From: JBEKZQ01 sp049509675
GTDB lineage: Bacteria; Planctomycetota; Planctomycetia; Pirellulales; Thermoguttaceae
DNA length: 13,017 nt
Direction of reading: 5' to 3'
NCBI GenBank assembly: GCA_049509675.1
Contig: JBEKZQ010000153.1
Location: 1-13,017 of the forward strand
A program made the translations under genes and the position numbers. This document shows, one piece after another, positions 7,699-13,017 of this stretch; position 1 is the stretch's first letter; every line of letters begins with the position of its first letter. A model generated the notes under the pieces. It saw nothing but the letters and a program-made list of their open reading frames with translations, was not told the origin of the DNA and searched no databases.

Positions 7699-8397
7699 AT
7701 GCCTCGTCCCTTGCGACCCGTTGCCGATGGTCTGGTGTACCACGTCATCAACCGTGGCAACAACCGCCAACCGGTCTTCAACAGCGAAGGCGACTATCAG
7801 GCATTCTTGAAGGCTCTGGCTGACCTGAAGGAGCGGAAGCCCTTTGACCTCTACGGCTATTGCCTCATGGGCAACCACATTCATCTCCTGCTGCGTCCGC
7901 GGGAAGGTTCGGTGAGCCGCATCGTGCAGAGCCTGCTGGTTTCGCACACCCAGCGCTACCACCGCTTCCATCGCAGCAGCGGCCACGTCTGGCAGGGGCG
8001 ATTCAAGAGCCCGGTGATCCAAGACGACGACCACCTCCTGGCGGTGCTGCGATACATTGAGGCCAATCCGTTTCGGGCGCGGTTGGTCGGACAGGCGGGC
8101 AAGTATCGTTGGAGCAGCTTCGCCAGCCACGGCGACGGCGTGGCCGACGCCCTGCTCGATCCAGTGGTTCCGTATGACGCATTGGCGGCCTACCCGGCCG
8201 TGCGACAGCGGCGATGGTCGGCCTATGTCCATCAGGTCCCGGAAGAAACTGAGCTGGCGGCCATCCGTCGCAGCAGCGAGACGGGCTTGCCCTACGGAGC
8301 GCCGGATTGGGTTGAGCATCTCTGCCGGAAACTGAAACTCGACCTGACGATCCGCCCGCGCGGGCGGCCGCGCAAGGGCATCGAACGTGGAAAATAG
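7699..8397 (+). CDS. REP-associated tyrosine transposase (RAYT), Y1 HUH superfamily, IS200-like
   Basis: This is a 232-residue protein. Visible family signatures, in order, are YHVINRGNNRQ (14-24); LMGNHIHLLL (56-65), which contains the HUH metal-binding pair H60 and H62; WQGRFKS (98-104); and YIEANPFRARLV (119-130), where Y119 is the expected catalytic tyrosine that attacks DNA. A WSS motif at 138-140 and a basic tail RPRGRPRKG (219-227, AT-hook-like) follow. The length is typical of RAYT proteins. Such enzymes cut and join single-stranded DNA at REP palindromes and are thought to spread them; a single copy bracketed by inverted REP-like ends is the classic arrangement. All key residues are present, so it is probably intact. 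No strong ribosome binding site precedes the ATG, which suggests low expression. The stop codon is part of the right inverted end. Confidence 0.92.
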   Translation: MPRPLRPVADGLVYHVINRGNNRQPVFNSEGDYQAFLKALADLKERKPFDLYGYCLMGNHIHLLLRPREGSVSRIVQSLLVSHTQRYHRFHRSSGHVWQGRFKSPVIQDDDHLLAVLRYIEANPFRARLVGQAGKYRWSSFASHGDGVADALLDPVVPYDALAAYPAVRQRRWSAYVHQVPEETELAAIRRSSETGLPYGAPDWVEHLCRKLKLDLTIRPRGRPRKGIERGK

Positions 8398-8412
8398 TTC
8401 TGACCCCTTTTT
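8389..8412. repeat. Right inverted end of the RAYT element
   Basis: GGAAAATAGTTCTGACCCC plus five T. It is a perfect reverse complement of 7638-7661, and its TAG (8395-8397) ends the transposase gene. The T-run after a C-rich block may also help to end transcription. Confidence 0.85.
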
Positions 8413-8415
8413 CCC

Positions 8416-9249
8416 TTAGCGTGGGGCACCGGGATAGTAGTTCTGAGTATTCATATAAGGATTCATATAGTTAATTTGGCTCTGCGGATTGATGAACCCT
8501 TGCTGGACCGGCATGTCCTGGGGCATTTGCTGCGGGGAGCGTTGTAGCTGAGCCGTGCCTTCCAGTCCCTGGATCTCACCGTTGATTTGGTTGTTAAGGG
8601 ACTGTTGCCTCAGCAGCGGCTGTACGCGCTGCTGGTAGTTGCTGATTGCGCCGTTGGTTGTATTATCCCATAGATGCATGTACGGACTGCTGGTTGGCGA
8701 CGGCGTATAACCTGAAAACGGCCTCGCACCGTAAGCGGCGGAAGGATTGGCGGGATAAGCGGGGGCGACGGCGGGCGGGCGAGACGGCCCCGCTCCTCCG
8801 TAGGACGCTCCCGGGCCCGTTCCTGCGCCGTACGACGGTGCTGCCGCGGTGGGCGTGTCCGGCATCGCGAATGGTGACGGCGACGAACCGGCCGACGTCA
8901 AGCCGTACTTGCTCAAAGTCGGCGTTCGAAGCCCGAGGCGCGGCGTTGTCTGACCGGTAGGAGCCACGGGCATGCCGATGGAAGGATCGCCGGAAGAATC
9001 GGTGGGGGCCGTCGGCATCTGCGGCATCGTACCGCCCGGCCGCGGGCCGGTGCCGCGTGTTAGTCCCGTGCCACGGCCGGGATAGACGGGGGTCTTATCC
9101 ACGGGTGGTTTTGCCGGCGTTTCCGGTGGCGGGGTGTCTATACTAACCACGTCTCGCTGGTCTGAGGGCGAATTGAAGCCCATATCGTCCGAACTTGGCA
9201 GAACCCAGCCCCCGACCACCAAAGCCCAAATACCAATGGTTACGTTCAT
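8416..9249 (-). CDS. Secreted Pro/Gly/Ser-rich low-complexity protein with Gln/Asn/Tyr-rich tail, hypothetical
   Basis: This is a 277-residue protein. The frame extends further upstream, but ATG 9249 is chosen because AAGGAG stands seven bases before it and a hydrophobic signal-like stretch follows at once (VTIGIWALVVGGWVLPSS, residues 3-20). Residues 30-190 are low complexity, rich in Pro, Thr, Gly, Ser and Ala, with Tyr-Gly pairs. Residues 195-245 are Gln/Asn-rich and could form a helix (QRVQPLLRQQSLNNQING). The last 25 residues carry a short Asn-Tyr-Met repeat (YMNPYMNTQNYYPG). There is no enzyme motif and no cysteine, and I do not recognise a family. A cell-surface or matrix protein is a guess from composition. 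Its stop lies three bases from the RAYT right end, so a RAYT insertion there would have left the gene whole. Confidence 0.72.
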   Translation of the reverse strand: MNVTIGIWALVVGGWVLPSSDDMGFNSPSDQRDVVSIDTPPPETPAKPPVDKTPVYPGRGTGLTRGTGPRPGGTMPQMPTAPTDSSGDPSIGMPVAPTGQTTPRLGLRTPTLSKYGLTSAGSSPSPFAMPDTPTAAAPSYGAGTGPGASYGGAGPSRPPAVAPAYPANPSAAYGARPFSGYTPSPTSSPYMHLWDNTTNGAISNYQQRVQPLLRQQSLNNQINGEIQGLEGTAQLQRSPQQMPQDMPVQQGFINPQSQINYMNPYMNTQNYYPGAPR

Positions 9250-9256
9250 CGCTTCT

Positions 9257-9262
9257 CTCCTT
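9257..9262 (-). promoter_or_regulatory. Ribosome binding site AAGGAG that fixes the start at 9249
   Basis: On the minus strand AAGGAG is followed by seven bases and then ATG. It outranks the earlier in-frame starts, which have no comparable site. Confidence 0.75.
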
Positions 9263-9325
9263 CCAGTGCATGAGCGGACAACACCCACACTTAGGGGTTG
9301 GCCGCGACTAAAATCCGCCAGAATC

Positions 9326-9354
9326 ATCTTACGCCGAATTGGCCGCGGAAGCAA
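9326..9354 (-). promoter_or_regulatory. Weak sigma70-type promoter candidate for the low-complexity protein gene
   Basis: On the minus strand TTGCTT (9354-9349), a 17-base spacer and TAAGAT (9331-9326) lie about 75 bases before the start codon. Both boxes match the consensus only in part. Confidence 0.28.
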
Positions 9355-9535
9355 TAGAGAGCAGGAGAAAAATGGAGCAGGGGACGCACGTGAGCAGCCG
9401 CAAGACAATAACTTCGGGCCTCCTGATCTCCAGCAATTTGCTTTTCGTGTGCGGCTAGGCGGAAGTCGTTGCGGGGGAGGGGGTTTCGTGACAGGGATGT
9501 GTGATGGGGGGGAAGTGGCATTGGGAAATTAAAGT

Positions 9536-9591
9536 GGTACCTTCGAGCTCGGAAAGAATTGCAGTCTTTCTGGAGTGAGGACGAAGGTACC
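9536..9591 (+). promoter_or_regulatory. Hairpin spanning the leader of the transposase-like gene
   Basis: GGTACCTTCG (9536-9545) is a perfect inverted repeat of CGAAGGTACC (9582-9591), which ends one base before the ATG at 9592. An inner stem GAAAG/CTTTC (9552-9556 and 9566-9570) lies in the loop. The likely ribosome-binding region GGAGTGAGG (9572-9580) lies just inside the stem. A fold of this kind could hold back translation of the transposase, as known for several insertion sequences. That role is inferred. Confidence 0.5.
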
Positions 9592-10230
9592 ATGCCGCAA
9601 TCACTATTGCCGATGATCCCCGAGGGGGCCAGTCGGATCAGCGATCTTATCAGTGTGGTGCGGGAAAACGGGGTGTGGACCTACTTCTGTGGGGTCCACC
9701 CGGTCTTTTGCCATCCCGAGGAGGATCGACGATCGTTCCGCATGTTCACAGCCCAGTTGGTGTGCCAAGGGAGTTGCCGGGAGGTTGACATCCTGCGGGT
9801 CTTTGGGGTCTCGAAGAACAGTGTCAAACGAAGTGTCAAGAAGTACCGCGAAGAAGGCATTGAGGGCTTCTACGGTGCCCGCAAGAGGCGTGGTGCAACG
9901 GTATTGACTGCGGAAGTCACCGCCGCAGCGCAAGGGCTTCTCAGCAGCGGGCGGTCGCGGCGTGAAGTCGCCGAAGAACTGGGCCTCAAGTACGACACGC
10001 TCCGCAAGGCGATCCAGCAAGGACGACTCCAAGAACTTCCCGGCCCTGCCCAATCCGCCGTGGCCTCGGACAAGTCCCAACGCAGCAGCGAGGATGTGGT
10101 GGCCGAGATGGGTACCGCTTGCACGCGTCCCGTGGAGCGGGTCTTGGCCGCCCTGGGCATGTTGGAGGGTACCCCGACGCGTTTTGAACCCTGTCGGGAC
10201 GTTTCCTACGGCGGCGTGCTGTGTGCTCGT
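9536..10230 (+). mobile_element. Left part of a truncated insertion sequence
   Basis: A hairpin and the amino-terminal DNA-binding part of a transposase-like protein are present, but no catalytic domain and no right end can be found. The recognisable sequence stops at about 10228-10235, where a solo copy of the RAYT end begins. The left border is taken from the inverted repeat at 9536 and is uncertain. Confidence 0.45.
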
Positions 10231-10314
10231 CAAATAAATAGTTCTGACCCCTTTTTACCCCCTTTTTACCCCTTGGGCTTGGCGCTGGCGCGAGCGCGCC
10301 GTCGCTTGGCTTGA
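9592..10314 (+). CDS. Truncated helix-turn-helix transposase remnant with a chimeric tail (probable pseudogene)
   Basis: This is a 240-residue frame starting at ATG 9592. A TTG at 9559 would add 11 residues but lies in the hairpin. Residues 60-92 form a helix-turn-helix (CREVDILRVFGVSKNSVKRS) and residues 120-146 a second one (RSRREVAEELGLKYDTLRKA), separated by a basic GARKRRGATVLT segment. This layout fits the DNA-binding front of long planctomycete transposase-like proteins, which from memory continue well past the motif GGVLCA. Here homology-like sequence ends at about residue 212, and the last 28 residues (starting RQINSSDPF) are translated from a RAYT-end sequence and the DNA beyond it. 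No DDE catalytic residues are present. It is very probably inactive as a transposase, although a DNA-binding fragment could still be made. Confidence 0.6.
   Translation: MPQSLLPMIPEGASRISDLISVVRENGVWTYFCGVHPVFCHPEEDRRSFRMFTAQLVCQGSCREVDILRVFGVSKNSVKRSVKKYREEGIEGFYGARKRRGATVLTAEVTAAAQGLLSSGRSRREVAEELGLKYDTLRKAIQQGRLQELPGPAQSAVASDKSQRSSEDVVAEMGTACTRPVERVLAALGMLEGTPTRFEPCRDVSYGGVLCARQINSSDPFLPPFYPLGLALARARRRLA
10236..10256. repeat. Solo copy of the RAYT end sequence at the transposase break
   Basis: The 21 bases from AAATAGTTCTGACCCC through the T-run are identical to 8392-8412. There is no partner copy in inverse orientation nearby. A short tandem duplication of CCCTTTTTACC follows directly. 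Confidence 0.8.
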
Positions 10315-10690
10315 TCGTCGCTGCCGCGGGCGTCTATCCCACTTCGTCCCCGTCCTGGTGCGCCGTCTTGCCGATGCCACGGATGTTGCGGCACTTGGCT
10401 CATTTCCCCTCGCAGCCCGCCATGGCGCTCACTTCAGGTCGGAAAAGCCCCGATTCTTGTCCGCACGGCTGCCTGCTTCTTCTCGAACGTGGCTGCCCGC
10501 CTCTGGAAAACGGAACGGGCCGATTGAGAACTGCCACGATGGAAGTTATACTGTGAACGGTTTGTAATGATACGATCCGTTCCCTATTGCCGCGGTTGGG
10601 ATCATTTCAAACCGCGCAAAGTATAAGATGTTGACAGTTGAGTTCGCGAAGTCGTGGACCGCGCCAATCAGAACCGCAACTGGGCCGCCC
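10315..10690. other. Non-coding stretch, no gene recognised
   Basis: Short frames exist on both strands, but none has a ribosome binding site together with recognisable protein content. The stretch lies between the broken transposase and the REP-like palindrome before the alpha-galactosidase gene. It may be decayed sequence from the insertion sequence or older neighbours. The one feature seen is a promoter-like pair at 10524-10552. Confidence 0.5.
10524..10552 (+). promoter_or_regulatory. Candidate sigma70-type promoter upstream of the alpha-galactosidase gene
   Basis: TTGAGA (10524-10529), exactly 17 bases, then TATACT (10547-10552). Each box matches the consensus at four or five of six positions. 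The distance to the ATG at 10800 is about 250 bases, so the transcript would carry a long leader containing the REP-like palindrome. Confidence 0.4.
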
Positions 10691-10768
10691 GGGGACTGGG
10701 CCGTTTTTCGGCTAATTCGCAGTGTGTTCGCCGTAATCGCGCAGACCGAAAACACGGACCTGTCCCCC
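10691..10768 (+). repeat. REP-like palindrome, copy 2, in the alpha-galactosidase leader
   Basis: The left arm GGGGACTGGGCCGTTTTTCG (from 10691) pairs with a right arm CCGAAAACACGGACCTG plus TCCCC (10746-10767). It has the same GGGACTGG versus CCTGTCCCC asymmetry as copies 1 and 3 and the same orientation. Between the arms it resembles copy 1 towards the right arm. It ends about 18 bases before the ribosome binding site of the GH27 gene, so a hairpin here could affect that messenger's stability or translation (inference). Confidence 0.78.
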
Positions 10769-10785
10769 TTCGCGGCCAAAGGAAC

Positions 10786-10790
10786 AAGGA
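10786..10790 (+). promoter_or_regulatory. Ribosome binding site AAGGA for the GH27 gene
   Basis: AAGGA is followed by nine bases and then the ATG at 10800. A second ATG lies at codon 4, but this spacing favours the first. Confidence 0.6.
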
Positions 10791-10799
10791 CCGACGACG

Positions 10800-12371
10800 A
10801 TGAAAACGATGATCGCCCGGCCGAGAGTGTTTTGTGCGCGATGGGTCTTCACAGCGGTTTTTTCCGCCCTGGCTTTGGTGTACGGCTCATGCCTGGCCGC
10901 CGATAAGGACGAGCCGATCCTGACGCCTCCGCCGTCGGCCGAGCCGCGGATCAACGGACCGAGCGTCTTCGGCGTGCGGCCGGGCTCGCCGCTGCTTTAC
11001 ACGATCCCGGCGAGCGGCCGGCGGCCCGTCACGTTCGGCGCCGAAGGGCTGCCGCCGGGCACCGCCCTGGATGCCCGGAGCGGCCGCATCACCAGGACCA
11101 TCGACCGGCGGGGGGAATATGTCGTCGTGTTGCGCGCCAAGAACGAGCGGGGCGCGGCCGAGAAAAAGTTCCGCATCGTCGTAGGCGACCGCATCTGCCT
11201 GACGCCGCCGCTGGGCTGGAACAGTTGGAATTGCTGGGCCGCCGCCGTCGATCAGGACAAAGTCCTGCGATCCGCCCGGGCGATGGTCAACTCGGGCCTG
11301 ATCGACCACGGCTGGACGTACATCAACATCGACGACACCTGGCAGGGCGTTCGCGGCGGAAAGTTCCACGCCATCCAAGGCAACGAAAAGTTTCCCCAGA
11401 TGAAGCGGCTCTGCGACGACGTCCACCGGCTGGGACTCAAGCCGGGCATCTACTCGACGCCGTGGATCAGCTCCTATGCCTGCTACTGCGGCGGTTCGAG
11501 CGACGATCGCTCCGGAACATGGTCGAAGGATCTCGGCAACGACAAGCACTGGCGCCACGGCAACTACCCGTTCGCGGAAAACGACGCGAAGCAATGGGCC
11601 GAGTGGGGATTCGATTATCTCAAGTACGACTGGTTTCCCAACGACGTGCCACACGTCCAACAGATGTGCAAGGCCTTGCGAAGCTGCCGGCGCGACATCG
11701 TCTACAGCCTGTCGAATTCCGCCCCCTTCGAGCATGCCGCCGATTGGGCGCGGCTGGCCAACTGCTGGCGAACCACCGGCGACATCTGGGACTACTGGGA
11801 CACCAGCGACAAGGAGTGGCGATTCGCCGTCTCCGAAATCGGCTTCGCCCAGCAGCGCTGGAATGCCTACGCCGGACCGGGCCATTGGAACGATCCGGAC
11901 ATGCTCGTCCTGGGCTACGTGGGCTGGGGCCCGGACCTTCACAAGACCAAACTCACGGCCGACGAGCAATACACGCACATCAGCATGTGGTGCCTGCTGT
12001 CCGCCCCGATGCTGATCGGCTGCGACATGGACCGCCTCGACCCCTTCACGCTCAATCTGCTCACCAACGACGAGGTCTTGGCGGTGGACCAGGATGCCCT
12101 GGGCAAACCGGCCGAGCGCGTCGCCACCCTGGGCGCCGTCGACGTCTACCTGAAGGAATTGGAAACCGGTTCGTACGCCGTGGGGTTCTTCAATCGGGGG
12201 CGGCAGGACGAGAGTTTCGACTTCAACAAGCTCAAGCGGATCGGTCTTGCCGGAAAGCAGCACGTCCGCGACCTGTGGCGGCAGACGGACCTCAAGGACG
12301 TGGAAGAGACGATCGCCTTGACGGTTCGCGCCCACGGCGTCGTGCTGCTGAAATTCACGCCGGCCAAGTAG
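10800..12371 (+). CDS. Secreted glycoside hydrolase family 27 protein, probable alpha-galactosidase
   Basis: This is a 523-residue protein. Residues 1-34 look like a Sec signal peptide: a basic start, then the hydrophobic stretch WVFTAVFSALALVYG, with cleavage near CLAA. Residues of about 57-128 resemble a putative Ig-like (He_PIG type) domain, with GLPPGTALDARSGRI as its hallmark. The GH27 barrel starts at LTPPLGWNSWNCW (134-146), and INIDDTWQ (176-182) follows. The expected nucleophile is D277 in YLKYDWF and the acid/base is D328 in RTTGDIWD. AGPGHWNDPDML (358-369) and LSAPMLIGCDM (400-410) are further family signatures, and a short beta domain ends the protein. The family removes terminal alpha-galactose, or alpha-N-acetylgalactosamine, with retention. 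All key residues are present. REP-like palindromes lie on both sides of the gene, and the next gene encodes another exported glycosidase. Confidence 0.95.
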   Translation: MKTMIARPRVFCARWVFTAVFSALALVYGSCLAADKDEPILTPPPSAEPRINGPSVFGVRPGSPLLYTIPASGRRPVTFGAEGLPPGTALDARSGRITRTIDRRGEYVVVLRAKNERGAAEKKFRIVVGDRICLTPPLGWNSWNCWAAAVDQDKVLRSARAMVNSGLIDHGWTYINIDDTWQGVRGGKFHAIQGNEKFPQMKRLCDDVHRLGLKPGIYSTPWISSYACYCGGSSDDRSGTWSKDLGNDKHWRHGNYPFAENDAKQWAEWGFDYLKYDWFPNDVPHVQQMCKALRSCRRDIVYSLSNSAPFEHAADWARLANCWRTTGDIWDYWDTSDKEWRFAVSEIGFAQQRWNAYAGPGHWNDPDMLVLGYVGWGPDLHKTKLTADEQYTHISMWCLLSAPMLIGCDMDRLDPFTLNLLTNDEVLAVDQDALGKPAERVATLGAVDVYLKELETGSYAVGFFNRGRQDESFDFNKLKRIGLAGKQHVRDLWRQTDLKDVEETIALTVRAHGVVLLKFTPAK

Positions 12372-12390
12372 TACTACTGCGCAGGGTCAG

Positions 12391-12475
12391 CGGAAAAGGG
12401 GGACTGGCTCCGTGGCACAAGTTGGTTTGGCAGCGGAACAAACGCCGCCGCCACGGTGCCTGTCCCCTTTTTCCG
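12391..12475 (+). repeat. REP-like palindrome, copy 3, just after the GH27 stop (possible terminator)
   Basis: Left arm (12391-12416) CGGAAAAGGGGGACTGGCTC plus CGTGGC; right arm (12450-12475) GCCACGGTGCCTGTCCCC plus five T and CCG. The stem is about 25 bp with a few mismatches. It begins 20 bases after the GH27 stop and ends with a T-run, so it could end transcription or protect the 3' end before the next gene (inference). It shares the asymmetric arm signature of copies 1 and 2, but the inner stem differs. Confidence 0.8.
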
Positions 12476-12523
12476 CCGGCGCCTGCCCGTATCAACCATG
12501 CCCGTCATCGCCGAGGCCCGAAC

Positions 12524-13017
12524 ATGAACAATCGCGTCGCCATCCGCTGCATCATCCTCCCGGCCATCATGGCCGTCTTGTTTGAAATTCCGGCCTTGCG
12601 ACCGCTGCGGGCCGAGCCTGCCCAAGGTGTGTACTTCGCCAAGAAGCAGTACGTGCCGAAACCACTGCCGAAGTTCGCCGAGACCAAGGGCAAGCTGCCC
12701 AGCCCGATTTTCGACGAGAACCCGTTGTACGTGCGGATGTACTGGAAGACCTGGGAGTTGGCGTTCCGCAACTTCTACGAGCCCCGGCCGGGCAGCGGGT
12801 TCGTCAGTCAGTTCATCGACGCCGCCTTCAACGAGAACATCTTCCTCTGGGACAGTTGCTTCCTGTCGATGTTCTGCAACTATGGGCATCCCCTGGTCCC
12901 CGGGATCTGCACGCTGGACAACTTCTATGCCAAGCAGTACGAGGACGGGGAAATCTGCCGGGAAATCAACCGGAGCACGGGGCGGGATTGTGTTCCGTGG
13001 GTGAACCCGGAGCAGAA
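12524..13017 (+). CDS. Secreted GH63/trehalase-like glycosidase, 3' partial
   Basis: The first 164 residues are visible; the frame runs off the right edge. ATG 12524 has a modest GAGG seven bases upstream. Residues 1-30 form a signal peptide (hydrophobic IILPAIMAVLF, probable cleavage after PLRA). The mature part contains NENIFLWDSCFLSMFCNYG (103-121) and TLDNFYAKQYEDGEICREIN (130-149). These fit the (alpha/alpha)6-barrel glycosidases of the GH63, GH37 and trehalase-like group, in which a W-D-S/T segment lines the active site. Such enzymes are inverting alpha-glucosidases, mannosylglycerate hydrolases or trehalases. The catalytic acid and base lie further along and cannot be checked, so the substrate is open. 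It follows the GH27 gene on the same strand, separated by 152 bases that hold a REP-like palindrome, so joint expression is possible but might be interrupted there. Confidence 0.78.
   Translation, partial: MNNRVAIRCIILPAIMAVLFEIPALRPLRAEPAQGVYFAKKQYVPKPLPKFAETKGKLPSPIFDENPLYVRMYWKTWELAFRNFYEPRPGSGFVSQFIDAAFNENIFLWDSCFLSMFCNYGHPLVPGICTLDNFYAKQYEDGEICREINRSTGRDCVPWVNPEQ

Larger units (their letters stand above)
7637..8412 (+). mobile_element. RAYT element: REP-associated transposase gene between perfect inverted ends
   Basis: One IS200-like transposase gene occupies nearly the whole element. Its ends (7638-7661 and 8389-8412) are a perfect 24-bp inverted repeat with core GGGGTCAGAACTATTTTC. 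The gene's own stop TAG lies inside the right end. No target-site duplication is seen, as expected for the HUH Y1 mechanism. The element sits between the upstream region of the oxidoreductase gene and the end of the low-complexity protein gene, whose stop codon is three bases past the right end. Confidence 0.75.
9250..9535. other. Intergenic region without a convincing gene
   Basis: This region separates the minus-strand low-complexity protein gene from the plus-strand transposase remnant. It holds the ribosome binding site and a weak candidate promoter for the former. A 28-codon plus-strand frame (9372-9458) has AGGAG close before its ATG but no other support. The G-rich stretch at 9471-9512 has no recognised function. 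Confidence 0.5.

Noticed and set aside
7540..8319. Extension of the oxidoreductase frame antisense through the RAYT gene
   Set aside because: It passes the Tat signal start and the ribosome binding site and runs across a mobile element, so it is only an open shadow frame.
9372..9458. 28-codon plus-strand frame with AGGAG close to its ATG
   Set aside because: It is too short, with no recognisable content. A chance match to a ribosome binding site cannot be excluded.
9536..9552. Bases resembling a cloning-vector polylinker (GGTACC near GAGCTCGG)
   Set aside because: The match is short, the site order differs from common vectors, and the GGTACC is explained by a hairpin with its partner at 9586-9591.
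10881..10902. Possible lipoprotein signal in the GH27 protein (YGSC)
   Set aside because: The residue at -3 is Tyr rather than Leu or Val, so an ordinary signal peptidase I site just after it fits better.
10628..10906. 92-codon plus-strand frame spanning the palindrome before the GH27 gene
   Set aside because: It runs into the GH27 gene in another frame and has no ribosome binding site. Its openness is partly explained by the palindrome having one stop-free phase.
1..13017. CRISPR arrays, tRNA or rRNA genes, toxin-antitoxin or phage genes
   Set aside because: No regularly spaced direct repeats, cloverleaf-like segments, ribosomal RNA sequence or characteristic proteins of such systems were seen.

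Overview
The window is GC-rich, densely coding bacterial DNA that looks planctomycetal, most likely from the Pirellulales group. This rests on four signs: a Gfo/Idh/MocA oxidoreductase carrying a twin-arginine signal, a small membrane protein with the 'PLQFSLAALL' type motif common in that phylum, secreted glycosidases, and dispersed REP-like palindromes beside a REP-associated transposase. No ribosomal or marker gene is present, so the assignment is inference.

Layout. Bases 1-5883 are one huge gene for a polytopic membrane protein of unknown function, open at the left edge. It is built from alternating repeated modules, and a REP-like palindrome sits in frame inside it. A four-base stop/start overlap joins it to a small membrane protein (5880-6146). 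Convergent to these is a secreted Gfo/Idh/MocA oxidoreductase (7539-6169, minus). Bases 7637-8412 are a RAYT (REP-associated tyrosine transposase) element with perfect 24-bp inverted ends. Next comes a minus-strand secreted Pro/Gly/Gln-rich low-complexity protein (9249-8416). The amino-terminal part of a helix-turn-helix transposase follows (9592-10314); it is cut off where a solo copy of the RAYT end sequence begins. The right end holds two plus-strand secreted glycosidase genes: a GH27 alpha-galactosidase-like enzyme (10800-12371) and the start of a GH63/trehalase-like enzyme (12524 to the edge).

How it fits together. The two glycosidases suggest breakdown of alpha-linked oligo- or polysaccharide outside the cytoplasm, and the oxidoreductase could act on a released or modified sugar, although it lies on the other strand in its own unit. 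The most distinctive signal is a family of three same-orientation palindromes (3884-3956, 10691-10768, 12391-12475). Their left arms share GGGACTGG and their right arms CCTGTCCCC. One lies in frame in the giant gene, one in the leader of the alpha-galactosidase gene and one directly after its stop. The in-frame copy makes its module about 25 residues longer than the sister modules, which points to a coding-tolerant mobile palindrome comparable with the Rickettsia palindromic elements.
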